DNA from: Comamonas testosteroni
Lineage (GTDB): Bacteria > Pseudomonadota > Gammaproteobacteria > Burkholderiales > Burkholderiaceae_C
Direction of reading: 5' to 3'
Length of the DNA stretch: 64,000 nt
Assembly (NCBI RefSeq): GCF_030505195.1
Contig: NZ_CP129672.1
Coordinates: 5,056,501-5,120,500 of the forward strand
The stretch's first letter is position 1, and each line of letters begins with the position of its first letter. The notes below the pieces were generated by a model, which saw nothing but the letters and a program-made list of their open reading frames with translations, had not been told where the DNA came from and did not search any database. Both the position numbers and the translations under genes were made by a program. Below, in pieces: positions 25,236 through 33,720 of this stretch.

Positions 25236-26045
25236 ATGAGACATTCCTCCCCGGGCCAGGCGGCTGCCGCCGTGCTGGCCTTGTGCATGGCCGCGCCGGT
25301 GCTGGCGCAAAAGTCCACGGCCGACGGCATTGCCGAGTACCGCGAGATGCTGCAGGACGGCAACCCTGCCGAGCTGTTCGAGATGAAGGGCGAGGAGCTG
25401 TGGAAGCAAAAGCGAGGCCCCCGCAAGGCGTCCCTGGAGCAGTGCGATCTGGGCCAGGGGCCAGGCGTGGTCAAGGGCGCATTTGTAGAGCTGCCGCGCT
25501 ATTTTGCCGACACGGGCAAGGTGCAGGATCTGGAGTCGCGCCTGCTGACCTGCATCGACAGGCTGCAGGGGCTGGACGCCCAGAAGATTGCGGCAACACC
25601 GTTCGGCAAGGACGAGCAAAAGAACATGGAAGGGCTGGTGGCATGGATTTCATCGCAGTCCAAAGGCATGAAGTTCAACCTGCCCCAGAGCCATGCGCAG
25701 GAAAGACAGATGTACGAGGCGGGCAAGCGCCTGTTCTATATGCGTGGCGGCCCGCATGACTTTGCCTGTGCCTCCTGCCATGGTGCGGATGGCAAGCGCA
25801 TCCGCATGCAGGATCTGCCCAATCTGACCCGGAACCCCGGTGCAGCGGAAGGCTTTGGCGCCTGGCCCGCCTATCGCGTCTCATCGGGTGAGCTGTGGAG
25901 CATGCAGCGCCGCCTCAACGACTGCTTCCGTCAGCAGCGCTTTCCCTATCCCGGTTACGCCAGCGACGTGACGGTGGCGCTGGGTGTGTTCATGGGCGTC
26001 AACGGCAAGGGCGGAGCGTCGAGCGCACCGGCCATCAAACGATAA
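25236..26045 (+). CDS. soxA: SoxA, catalytic subunit of L-cysteine S-thiosulfotransferase SoxXA
   Basis: SoxA with SoxX couples thiosulfate to the SoxY cysteine. It has 269 residues with a signal peptide ending AAPVLAQ. One heme motif C178-AS-C181-H182 is present, with catalytic persulfide cysteine C230 in RRLNDCFRQQRFP. In place of the N-terminal heme of diheme SoxA proteins there is a C70/C106 pair, which in monoheme types forms a disulfide. This is therefore a monoheme SoxA. The gene precedes soxX with a 9-base gap. Confidence 0.95.
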   Translation: MRHSSPGQAAAAVLALCMAAPVLAQKSTADGIAEYREMLQDGNPAELFEMKGEELWKQKRGPRKASLEQCDLGQGPGVVKGAFVELPRYFADTGKVQDLESRLLTCIDRLQGLDAQKIAATPFGKDEQKNMEGLVAWISSQSKGMKFNLPQSHAQERQMYEAGKRLFYMRGGPHDFACASCHGADGKRIRMQDLPNLTRNPGAAEGFGAWPAYRVSSGELWSMQRRLNDCFRQQRFPYPGYASDVTVALGVFMGVNGKGGASSAPAIKR

Positions 26046-26054
26046 GGAGGCCCT

Positions 26055-26708
26055 ATGCGCAAGCCAAAATACATGCCGTACCTGGCCGTGGCCGCATCGT
26101 TGCTGGTGCTCGGCTGTGCCTCCGTCGACGGGGTGGCGGACATCGATGCCTTGACGACCAAGATGGTGCAGACCTCTTTTCGCGATCAGGGCATCGCCAA
26201 GGTCGATCGCCTGCAGCAGGACGAAGCGAATGCGGCCTGCAGCGCTGCCGATGCCTCCGGCAAGCCGCTGGCGCCTGAGCGTGCGCAAGCCATCGAAGCG
26301 GCCAATCTCAAGACCGTCAAATGGCCTCAGGATGGCAAGCTGCTCGGCGACTGGAAGGAGGGCGAAAAAATCGCCCAGAACGGCCGGGGCATGACCTGGA
26401 GCGACAAGGCGGGCAGCGCCAATGGCGGCAACTGCTACAACTGCCACCAGATCAGCAAGGAAGAAATCTCCTTTGGCACGCTGGGCCCCAGTCTCTACAA
26501 CTATGGAAAGATTCGCGGCATCAAGGATCCGGGCAGCCCCGAATCCAGAGCCATCGTCGAGTACACCTGGGGCAAGATCTGGAACGCCAAGGCCTACAAC
26601 GCCTGCTCGGGCATGCCGCGCTTCGGTCACTCCGGCATCCTCAGCGAAGCGCAGACACGGGATCTTGTCGCCTTGCTGGTCGATCCGGCCTCTCCCGTCA
26701 ACAGATAG
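26055..26708 (+). CDS. soxX: SoxX, cytochrome subunit of SoxXA
   Basis: This 217-residue monoheme cytochrome has heme motif C127-YN-C130-H131 and axial Met187 in ACSGMPRFGH, accepting electrons from SoxA. It is longer at the N-terminus than minimal SoxX. The leader LAVAASLLVLGC ends in a lipobox-like VLGC at residue 21, so the protein may be lipid-anchored rather than soluble. AAGGAGG precedes ATG 26055. A 213-bp gap then separates it from soxB. Confidence 0.93.
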   Translation: MRKPKYMPYLAVAASLLVLGCASVDGVADIDALTTKMVQTSFRDQGIAKVDRLQQDEANAACSAADASGKPLAPERAQAIEAANLKTVKWPQDGKLLGDWKEGEKIAQNGRGMTWSDKAGSANGGNCYNCHQISKEEISFGTLGPSLYNYGKIRGIKDPGSPESRAIVEYTWGKIWNAKAYNACSGMPRFGHSGILSEAQTRDLVALLVDPASPVNR

Positions 26709-26734
26709 CTTGCTCTGAGCGGCCATGCCGCTTG

Positions 26735-26770
26735 CCCCCTCTCTCGCGTTGCTTCGCAATTCGAGAGGGG
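26735..26770. terminator. hairpin in the soxX-soxB gap
   Basis: A C-rich left arm (CCCCCTCTCTCG, 26735-26746) faces CGAGAGGGG (26762-26770) with a small bulge. It lacks a T-run, so it may be a REP-like element or an mRNA-processing/attenuating structure rather than a full terminator. Confidence 0.4.
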
Positions 26771-26921
26771 ATGCCCCTTCGCGATGGAGTGCCCAGCCTG
26801 GCGTTTGCCAAGCAGTTGCGGCGCGCAGCATTACGGACACAGCTTGTGCAAATTCGGATCAGGCAGGGTAGAAATGCCCGTGCTTGATTCCTGGCTTGCT
26901 CAGGCACCAACGGATATCAGC

Positions 26922-28655
26922 ATGAGTCTTTCCAAACGCGAATTTCTGCAAGTGCTGGCGGCAGCCAGTGTCTCGGGCATGGGCTTGCAGCGCTATGCCT
27001 ACGCCGATCAGTCGCTGGCCGACAAGGCCTTGTATGAGGTGGCACCGTTCGGCAATGTGTCCCTGCTGCATATGACGGACTGCCATGCTCAGCTCAATCC
27101 GGTGCACTTTCGCGAGCCCAGTGTCAATCTCGGCATCGCTGCGATGAAGAACCAGCGCCCGCATCTGGTGGGCGAGCATCTGCTGCGCTCCGTGGGCATC
27201 AAGCCCGGCACGGCGTCGGCCCATGCATTCAGCTATCTGGACTTCGAGGCGGCGGCCAGGCGCTACGGCAAGGTGGGCGGGTTTGCCCATTTGTCCACAC
27301 TGGTCAAGCGCATGCGCGCCTCGCGCCCGGGTGCGCTGCTGCTGGACGGCGGCGATACCTGGCAGGGCTCGGCCACTTCGCTGTGGACCAATGCCCAGGA
27401 CATGGTGGATGCCTGCAAGCTGCTGGGCGTGGACGTGATGACGGGCCACTGGGAGTTCACCTACGGCATGCAGCGCGTGCAGGAGATCATCGACAAGGAC
27501 TTCGGCACGCAGCTCGACTTTGTGGCGCAAAACGTCAAGACGGCCGATTTCGGCGATCCGGTGTTCAAGCCCTATGTGATTCGCGAGATCAACGGCGTGC
27601 CCGTGGCCATCATCGGCCAGGCCTTTCCGTACACGCCGATCGCCAATCCGCGCTACATGGTGGCGGACTGGAGCTTCGGCATCCAGGACGACAATCTACA
27701 GAAGATGGTGGACGAGGTGCGCGCCAAGGGGGCCAAGGTGGTGGTCGTGCTCTCGCACAACGGCATGGACGTGGACCTCAAGATGGCCGGCCGCGTGCGC
27801 GGCATAGATGCCATTTTGGGCGGGCACACGCATGACGGCATGCCTGTGCCCACGCTGGTGCAGAACGCGGGGGGCAAGACCATCGTCACCAACGCGGGCT
27901 CCAACGGCAAGTTTCTCGGAGTGCTGGACTTCGATGTCAGGGACGGCAAGGTGCGCGGCTTCCAGTACCGCCTGCTGCCGGTGTTCGCCAACATCCTCCC
28001 CGCCGATACCCAGATGCAGGCGCTGATCACGCGGGTGCGTGCGCCCTATGAAAGCCGGCTGGGCGAAGTGCTGGCGCGCACCGACGGCACGCTGTACCGC
28101 CGTGGCAACTTCAACGGCACGGGCGACCAGTTGCTGCTGGACGCCATGATGGCCGTGCAGAATGCACCGATTGCCTTCTCGCCGGGCTTTCGCTGGGGGA
28201 CAACGCTGCTGGCCGGGCAGGACATCACGCGCGAATGGCTGATGGACATGACGGCCACCACGTATTCCTACGCCACGGTGACCGAGATGACGGGTGCCAC
28301 GATCAAGACGGTGCTCGAAGACGTGGCCGACAACCTCTTCAACCCCGATCCCTACTACCAGCAGGGCGGCGACATGGTGCGCGTGGGCGGCCTGCAATAC
28401 CAGTGCGACCCGGTGGCCGGCGCGGGCCGGCGCATCAGCGACATGCGCCTGAACGGCCAGCTGCTGGAAGCGGACAAGAAATACAAGGTGGCCGGCTGGG
28501 CTCCCGTGGCCGAAGATGCCAAGAGCGCAGGCCACAAACAGATCTGGGAGGTGGTAGAGCCCTGGCTCAAGGACCGCAAGACGTTGGGGCCGCGCCGGCT
28601 CGATGAGCCCCGACTGATCAATGTCGGCGGCAATCAGGGGCTGGCCAGGGTCTGA
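26922..28655 (+). CDS. soxB: SoxB, sulfate thiol hydrolase
   Basis: SoxB hydrolyses the SoxY-bound sulfonate to release sulfate, using two manganese ions. The 577-residue protein has the 5'-nucleotidase/metallophosphoesterase core: SLLHMTDCHAQLNP (D53, H55), LLLDGGDTWQGSATS, TGHWEFTYG, VVLSHNGMDVD and GGHTHDGMPVP. The C-terminal nucleotidase-type domain contains FNGTGDQLLLDAMM. The export signal is Tat-like with KR in place of RR (SKREFLQVLAAASVSGM). No good ribosome binding site is seen before ATG 26922. The 213-bp gap after soxX suggests partly independent expression. Confidence 0.95.
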   Translation: MSLSKREFLQVLAAASVSGMGLQRYAYADQSLADKALYEVAPFGNVSLLHMTDCHAQLNPVHFREPSVNLGIAAMKNQRPHLVGEHLLRSVGIKPGTASAHAFSYLDFEAAARRYGKVGGFAHLSTLVKRMRASRPGALLLDGGDTWQGSATSLWTNAQDMVDACKLLGVDVMTGHWEFTYGMQRVQEIIDKDFGTQLDFVAQNVKTADFGDPVFKPYVIREINGVPVAIIGQAFPYTPIANPRYMVADWSFGIQDDNLQKMVDEVRAKGAKVVVVLSHNGMDVDLKMAGRVRGIDAILGGHTHDGMPVPTLVQNAGGKTIVTNAGSNGKFLGVLDFDVRDGKVRGFQYRLLPVFANILPADTQMQALITRVRAPYESRLGEVLARTDGTLYRRGNFNGTGDQLLLDAMMAVQNAPIAFSPGFRWGTTLLAGQDITREWLMDMTATTYSYATVTEMTGATIKTVLEDVADNLFNPDPYYQQGGDMVRVGGLQYQCDPVAGAGRRISDMRLNGQLLEADKKYKVAGWAPVAEDAKSAGHKQIWEVVEPWLKDRKTLGPRRLDEPRLINVGGNQGLARV

Positions 28656-28751
28656 TGAAAGTCGATGGGAAAGCCGATTAAGACAGCGTTAGCGCGCGGG
28701 CTGGGGTATATGCCATTGCCTTGAAGCCGGGCCGCGCCGTCCAATGCCCGC

Positions 28752-29861
28752 ATGAGTCTTGCCGAGTTTGATTCCCTGACGGCCACCGTTCTGGTGGCCA
28801 TTTTGTTGCTGGCCGCCATGCTGGGCTTCGTGATGCGCGAGACCCGCTTTTGCACCGTGGGCGCCATCAGCGATGTGGTCTATCTGCAGGACTGGGGGCG
28901 GGCGCGCCAGTGGTGCATGGCCATCGCCGTGAGCATGCTGGGCTTCACGGCGCTGGCGCTGTGGGGCCAGTTGCAGGTGGGCGATGCCCTGTATGCCAGC
29001 CGCCGCTTGCTGTGGCTGTCGGCCCTGGCCGGAGGGGTGCTGTTTGGCGCAGGCATGGTGCTGGCATCGGGTTGCGGGGCCAGGAATCTGACTCGGCTGG
29101 GCAGCGGCAGCCTCAAGGCGCTGGTGGTGCTGCTGGTCATGGGCGTGGCCGCCTTTGCCACGCTCAAGGGCATCACCGCCGTGGCGCGGGTGCGCTGGCT
29201 GGACAGCGTGCATCTTGAATTCGCGGGCCCGGCCCTGTTGCCCGAGTGGCTGGCCGGCCATATGGCCTGGCCCTTGACGCTGCTGCGCGGCGTGCTGGGT
29301 CTGGGCCTGGGGGCCTTGCTGCTGCTGCTGGCCTTCGACCCCCGGCCCGGTGCCGAGCGCAGCCGGCTCGTGCTGCTGGGCGGGCTGCTGGTGGGCCTGT
29401 GCGTGACGGCGGCCTGGTGGCTCAGCGGCCATCTGGCGCTGGTGGCCGAGCACCCCGAGACGCTGGAGCAGATCTATGCCGCGACCTACAGCGGCCGTAT
29501 CGAGGCCTTCAGCTTTGTCACGCCGGTGGCGCACACGCTGGACTGGCTGATGTTCTTCAGCGATCGCAACAAGGTGCTGACCTGGGGCATTGCCTCGGTG
29601 GCAGGCGTGGTCCTGGGCAGCTTTGTCCATGCGCTGTGGCGCAGGGACTTCCAGTGGCAGGGCTTTGCCGACCGCCGGGACCTGGCCCGTCATTTGCTGG
29701 GCGGGTTGCTGATGGGCGTGGGCGGGGTGACGGCCATGGGCTGCACCGTGGGCCAGGGCATCAGCGCGATCTCCATGCTCAGCCTGGGCAGCTTTGTGGC
29801 GCTGGCCGGCATTGTGCTGGGGGCGGTGCTGATGCTGCGCCATCTGGCAAAGACGGTATGA
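28752..29861 (+). CDS. YeeE/YedE family sulfur-compound transporter
   Basis: The 369-residue polytopic membrane protein belongs to the family of the thiosulfate channel TsuA/YeeE. Conserved cysteines lie in TRFCTVGAISD (C34), LASGCGARN (C108) and TAMGCTVGQGIS (C331). About nine hydrophobic segments are visible. In this location it probably moves thiosulfate or sulfane sulfur across the inner membrane, complementing the periplasmic Sox enzymes. It follows soxB by 96 bp and ends the cluster before a repeat and terminator. Confidence 0.9.
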   Translation: MSLAEFDSLTATVLVAILLLAAMLGFVMRETRFCTVGAISDVVYLQDWGRARQWCMAIAVSMLGFTALALWGQLQVGDALYASRRLLWLSALAGGVLFGAGMVLASGCGARNLTRLGSGSLKALVVLLVMGVAAFATLKGITAVARVRWLDSVHLEFAGPALLPEWLAGHMAWPLTLLRGVLGLGLGALLLLLAFDPRPGAERSRLVLLGGLLVGLCVTAAWWLSGHLALVAEHPETLEQIYAATYSGRIEAFSFVTPVAHTLDWLMFFSDRNKVLTWGIASVAGVVLGSFVHALWRRDFQWQGFADRRDLARHLLGGLLMGVGGVTAMGCTVGQGISAISMLSLGSFVALAGIVLGAVLMLRHLAKTV

Positions 29862-29873
29862 AGCCCAATAAAT

Positions 29874-29891
29874 TTGATAGCTGCTTGCGCT
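29874..29891 (+). repeat. dispersed intergenic repeat, copy 2
   Basis: TTGATAGCTGCTTGCGCT is identical to 18725-18742. It starts 12 bases after the YeeE-type stop codon and is followed by a small CAGCATG/CATGCTG hairpin (29908-29925). Confidence 0.7.
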
Positions 29892-29935
29892 TGTTAATAA
29901 ACAGATTCAGCATGAAAACATGCTGAGAACGAGAA

Positions 29936-29962
29936 AAGGAGCGCGGTAGGCGCTCCTTTTTT
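29936..29962. terminator. bidirectional terminator at the end of the sox cluster
   Basis: AAGGAGCGC (29936-29944) pairs with GCGCTCCTT (29950-29958), with TTTTTT to the right and TTTTC on the minus strand for the convergent aminotransferase gene. Confidence 0.85.
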
Positions 29963-29977
29963 ATCGGTTGCAGCGTG

Positions 29978-31144
29978 TCAGAGCTTGCGCAGACGCGCGG
30001 CTGCTTCGATCAGGGTTTCGTCCTTCTTGGCAAAGCAAAAACGCACCACGCGCTGATCGAAGCCGTCGCCGTAGAAGGCCGACAGCGGAATCGCGGCCAC
30101 GCCGATTTCCCGGACCAGCCACTGGCAGAACTCGGCCTCGTCGAGATCCGAGACCGAGGAGATGTCGGCGCAGAGGAAATACGTGCCGGCCGTGGGCAGC
30201 AGCTTCAGGCGCGAGCCCTGCAGGCCGCCGAGGAACAGATCGCGCTTGGCCTGGTAGAAGGCCGACAGCTCCAGATAGGGCGCGGGGTCCTGCATGTACT
30301 GCGCCAGGCCCGCCTGCATGGGCGTGTTCACGGTGAACACATTGAACTGGTGCACCTTGCGGAATTCGGCGCTGAGGGCGGCGGGCGCGGCCACGGTGCC
30401 CACCTTCCAGCCCGTGACATGGTAGGTCTTGCCAAAGCTGGAGACGATGAAGGCGCGCTCGGCCAGGCCCGGGTAGCGGGCGCTGCTCAGATGCTGGGCG
30501 CCGTCGAAGACCATGTGCTCATAGACCTCGTCGCTGATCAGCAGCACATTGGTGGGTGCCAGCAGGGCTTCGAGCTGGCGCATTTCCGCATCGCTCCAGA
30601 TGGTGGCGCTGGGGTTGTGCGGGCTGTTGATGATCAGCAGGCGCGTGCGCGACGTGATGGCGGCCGCGATCGCGGCAAAGTCGGGGCGGAAGCTGCCGGG
30701 CGTCAGCGGCACCCGCACGGCCACGCCGCCGGCCATCTCGATATTGGGCACATAGCTGTCGTAGCAGGGGTCGAGCACGATGACTTCGTCGCCCGCATGC
30801 ACGGTGGCCAGGATGGCGGTGAGAATGGCCTGAGTGGCGCCGGCGGTGATGGTGATCTCGCTGCCCGCGTCATAGTGGCGGCCGTGCAGCGTTTCGATCT
30901 TGGCCGCCACGGCTTCGCGCAGCGCGGGCCAGCCCGCCATGGGCGGGTACTGGTTGTGGCCGGCGCGCATGGCGTCGTTGACAGCGTCGAGCAGCCTGGG
31001 GTCGCAACCGAAGTCGGGGAAGCCCTGGCCCAGATTGACGGCCTTGTGCTCGGCGGCCAGCGCCGACATGACGGTGAAAATGGTGGTGCCCACATTGGGC
31101 AGCTTGCTGGGAAAGTGGGGAGTCACGATAGTCTTGCAATGCAT
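29978..31144 (-). CDS. PLP-dependent class I/II aminotransferase, methionine aminotransferase-like
   Basis: This 388-residue fold-type I aminotransferase has AVNLGQGFPDFGCDPRLL at the N-terminus and NQYPPMAGWPALREAVA. The cofactor residues are Asp205 (LISDEVYEH) and Lys239 (VSSFGKTYHVTGWKVG). These motifs fit the YbdL/kynurenine-aminotransferase group, of which YbdL uses methionine. It transfers the amino group between a (possibly sulfur) amino acid and a 2-oxo acid in the cytoplasm. It sits between sox genes and a CysB-type regulator, which fits sulfur metabolism but does not prove it. Confidence 0.88.
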   Translation of the reverse strand: MHCKTIVTPHFPSKLPNVGTTIFTVMSALAAEHKAVNLGQGFPDFGCDPRLLDAVNDAMRAGHNQYPPMAGWPALREAVAAKIETLHGRHYDAGSEITITAGATQAILTAILATVHAGDEVIVLDPCYDSYVPNIEMAGGVAVRVPLTPGSFRPDFAAIAAAITSRTRLLIINSPHNPSATIWSDAEMRQLEALLAPTNVLLISDEVYEHMVFDGAQHLSSARYPGLAERAFIVSSFGKTYHVTGWKVGTVAAPAALSAEFRKVHQFNVFTVNTPMQAGLAQYMQDPAPYLELSAFYQAKRDLFLGGLQGSRLKLLPTAGTYFLCADISSVSDLDEAEFCQWLVREIGVAAIPLSAFYGDGFDQRVVRFCFAKKDETLIEAAARLRKL

Positions 31145-31184
31145 GGGCCGGGTGCGCAGGCACCAGCCCTTAGGGCGGGCCGGA

Positions 31185-32126
31185 TCAGAGCCCGAAGTCG
31201 TCCACGCTGCCGTTCATGGCGCGCATGATGAGGTCGCGCGAGAGTCGGTCGCTGAGCAACTCGGCAAACCGGTAGACGAAGTTGCGCAGGTATGCGCCGC
31301 GCTTGATGGCCACACGGGCCACGCTGGCGCCGAACAGATGGCCGACGGGGCGCACCACCAGGTCATTGACGGGGTCGTCGCGCATGGCCATCTCGGCCAC
31401 GATGCCAATGCCCAGGCCCAGGCGCACATAGGTCTTGATCACGTCGGCATCGATGGCCTCCAGCACGATATGCGGGTGCAGGCGACGCATCTCGAAGGCA
31501 TGGTCGATCTTGCCGCGTCCGGTAAAGGACGGGTGGTAGGTGATCAGGGCCTCCTGGGCGATGTCCTCCAGCGTGATGCGCTCTTTCTGCGCCAGCGGGT
31601 GGCCCGTGGGAATGACCAGCACATGCTGCCATTCGTAGCAGGGCAGGGTCACGAGATCGGGGTAGTCAGCCAGCGATTCGGTGGCCATGCCGATCTCGGC
31701 CACTTCATCGATCACCATGCGCGCAACTTCGGCAGGCGTGGCCTGGTGCAGGCTGATGGTGACCTTGGGATAGAGCTCGCGCAGGCGTGCCACGGCGGGC
31801 GGCAGCACATAGCGGGCCTGGGTGTGGGTGGTGGCGATGCTCAGCGTGCCGCTGTCCTGGGCGCTGTATTGCTCGCCGATGCGCTTGAGGTTGCCCACCT
31901 CGCGCATGATCAGCTCTATGCTCTTGAGGACTTCCTGTCCCGGCTCGGTGATGCGCTTGAGGCGCTTGCCGTGGCGTGCAAAGATATCGATGCCCAGCTC
32001 TTCCTCAAGCTCGATGATGGCTTTGGAGACTCCAGGCTGGGAGGTGTGCAGGGCCTTGGCCGCCTCGGTGAGGTTGAGATTGCGGCGGGCGGCTTCCTGG
32101 ACGAAGCGGAATTGATGCAGGTTCAT
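31185..32126 (-). CDS. cysB: CysB/Cbl-type LysR family regulator
   Basis: The 313-residue LysR protein has the HTH FVQEAARRNLNLTEAAKALH then TSQPGVSKAIIELEEELGI and the CysB-type effector domain (TTHTQARYVLPPAVARLRELYP, ITYHPSFTGRGKIDHAF, IGIVAEMAM). CysB activates cysteine/sulfate assimilation genes when N-acetylserine accumulates. The N-terminal MNLHQFRFVQEAARR is typical. No ribosome binding site is clear. CysB versus Cbl cannot be separated by eye; one such gene per genome is common in this family, hence the symbol. Confidence 0.88.
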   Translation of the reverse strand: MNLHQFRFVQEAARRNLNLTEAAKALHTSQPGVSKAIIELEEELGIDIFARHGKRLKRITEPGQEVLKSIELIMREVGNLKRIGEQYSAQDSGTLSIATTHTQARYVLPPAVARLRELYPKVTISLHQATPAEVARMVIDEVAEIGMATESLADYPDLVTLPCYEWQHVLVIPTGHPLAQKERITLEDIAQEALITYHPSFTGRGKIDHAFEMRRLHPHIVLEAIDADVIKTYVRLGLGIGIVAEMAMRDDPVNDLVVRPVGHLFGASVARVAIKRGAYLRNFVYRFAELLSDRLSRDLIMRAMNGSVDDFGL

Positions 32127-32184
32127 GACGGCATGGACTAAGAACTCGCATCATTATGCTTCAAATATCTAAAGAAGCTATTTT

Positions 32185-32613
32185 TTATTTGAAATCTGTA
32201 TGTTTGAGCGCTTCGCTGCCGGCTGCCGCCTCTAGCGCCAGCTGCGCCAGCAGGGACGTGACGCGCGGATTCTCACCGGCCGCAGTCTGCAGATCGAACC
32301 GGCAGTCGGGATGCTGCCGGCGCAATTCGTCCAGCAGGCGCGGAATGTCCTCGCGTGCATGTTTGCCGGTACCGAGGAACAGCGGCAGCACGATCAGATG
32401 TTTGACGCCTTGGGCAATCAGGGTCTGAGTGGCGGCAGGCAGATCCGGGGCGCAGGCGTCCAGATAGGCGCAGATGCAGGGCAGGCCGGGCTGCATGGCC
32501 TGAACCGTTTGATGCACGGCCTCTATGGGCTGGCGCCAGAGCGCGTCTCTGGAGCCATGGGCCAGCAGGATCAGGCCGGATGGGGCAGGAAAAGTAGCTT
32601 GCTTGTCGTTCAT
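32185..32613 (-). CDS. CbiX-type sirohydrochlorin chelatase
   Basis: A 142-residue single-domain class II chelatase inserting Co2+ or Fe2+ into sirohydrochlorin. The active-site strand is LILLAHGSRDALWRQPI; VKHLIVLPLFLGTGKHARED supplies the second conserved His. The short length corresponds to CbiXS/SirB-like enzymes. With CysB beside it, siroheme for sulfite or nitrite reductase is the probable product. The start lies 3 bases after the lptG stop, so it is co-transcribed with lptFG. Confidence 0.87.
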   Translation of the reverse strand: MNDKQATFPAPSGLILLAHGSRDALWRQPIEAVHQTVQAMQPGLPCICAYLDACAPDLPAATQTLIAQGVKHLIVLPLFLGTGKHAREDIPRLLDELRRQHPDCRFDLQTAAGENPRVTSLLAQLALEAAAGSEALKHTDFK

Positions 32614-32616
32614 GGT

Positions 32617-33720
32617 CTAGCGTCTCAGAACCAGCCAGGCAAAGGCCGAGAGCGATAGCGCGGTGTAGAGCAGGCCCGGCGCTGCGGCGGCCAGCCAGGG
32701 CCACCAGGATTGCAGGGTGCCGATATAGCCGAAGACGTTGTTGAGCAAGAAAAAGCTGATGCCTGCCATCACCCCGCCAAACACATAGGCCGTGATACCG
32801 CCCGAGCGGAAATGCAGATAGGCAAAAGGCAGTGCGAGAACCACCATCACCAGGCAGCTCAGCGGGTAGAAGACCTTGCGCCAGAACTCGATTTCGTACT
32901 TCTGCGCCGCCTGGCCGTTGTCCTGCAGATGGCGTATGAACTGGAAAAGTGCAATCGTGGTCATGCGATCGGGCTTGAGCAGCGCGCCCGAGACCATGGC
33001 CGCAGTGACCTTGGTGGGCCAGTTCATGCTGGCTTCCCTGATTGGGCTGAGCTTGGTGACATCGCCTTCTTGAGCGATCTTGCTGCCTTGCACGCCATTC
33101 AACGTCCACTGCTCCTGGTCTTCATCGACCTGGGCTGATTGAGCGTTGATCTGCGCGGCGATGCGGCCCTTGCTGTCGAACTCGAAGATGCGCACATTGA
33201 CGAAATCGCCAGGGCTTTTGACGGCCCCGACATTGATGGCCACAGAATGATCGCCCTGCTTTTCCTTGAGCCAGGCGCCGGTGGCGCCCCGGGAGATCTG
33301 GCCCTTGCTGATCACGCGCAGTTTCTGGCTGAAGTTGTCGGCAGCAGGGGCAATATAGTCACCCACCAGCACGGTGAGCAGCACAAAGCTCATGCCCAGA
33401 ATCAGCAGCGTGCGCAATGCCAGCCAGGGGCCCATGCCGCTGGTGCGCATGATGGTGAACTCCGAGCTCTGGGCGAACTTGGCCATCACGAAGATGGCGC
33501 CGATCAGCACGGCAATCGGCATCAGCTCGTAGAGGTGGCCCGGAATGGACAGGGCCACAAACAGCAAGGCACGCGTAGCGGTGTAGCCGGCATTGCCGCT
33601 GCCCACCCAGCGCATTTCATCGACCAGGTCAAAGAAGAAGAACAGCGCCAGAAAGGCCAGCGAGACATACAGGACGGCCTGTATGACTTCGCGATAGATC
33701 AGGTTGCGCAGGACTTTCAT
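32617..33720 (-). CDS. lptG: LptG, LPS export ABC transporter permease
   Basis: This 367-residue inner-membrane permease of the LptB2FG complex extracts lipopolysaccharide and passes it to the Lpt bridge. Three N-terminal spans (ALFFFFDLVDE motif at the end of the first) are followed by a periplasmic beta-jellyroll (residues about 130-265) and three C-terminal spans. FTIMRTSGMGPW is the coupling region. ATG 33720 overlaps the lptF stop by four bases (ATGA). An apparent upstream extension to 33849 lies inside lptF and is rejected. Confidence 0.95.
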   Translation of the reverse strand: MKVLRNLIYREVIQAVLYVSLAFLALFFFFDLVDEMRWVGSGNAGYTATRALLFVALSIPGHLYELMPIAVLIGAIFVMAKFAQSSEFTIMRTSGMGPWLALRTLLILGMSFVLLTVLVGDYIAPAADNFSQKLRVISKGQISRGATGAWLKEKQGDHSVAINVGAVKSPGDFVNVRIFEFDSKGRIAAQINAQSAQVDEDQEQWTLNGVQGSKIAQEGDVTKLSPIREASMNWPTKVTAAMVSGALLKPDRMTTIALFQFIRHLQDNGQAAQKYEIEFWRKVFYPLSCLVMVVLALPFAYLHFRSGGITAYVFGGVMAGISFFLLNNVFGYIGTLQSWWPWLAAAAPGLLYTALSLSAFAWLVLRR

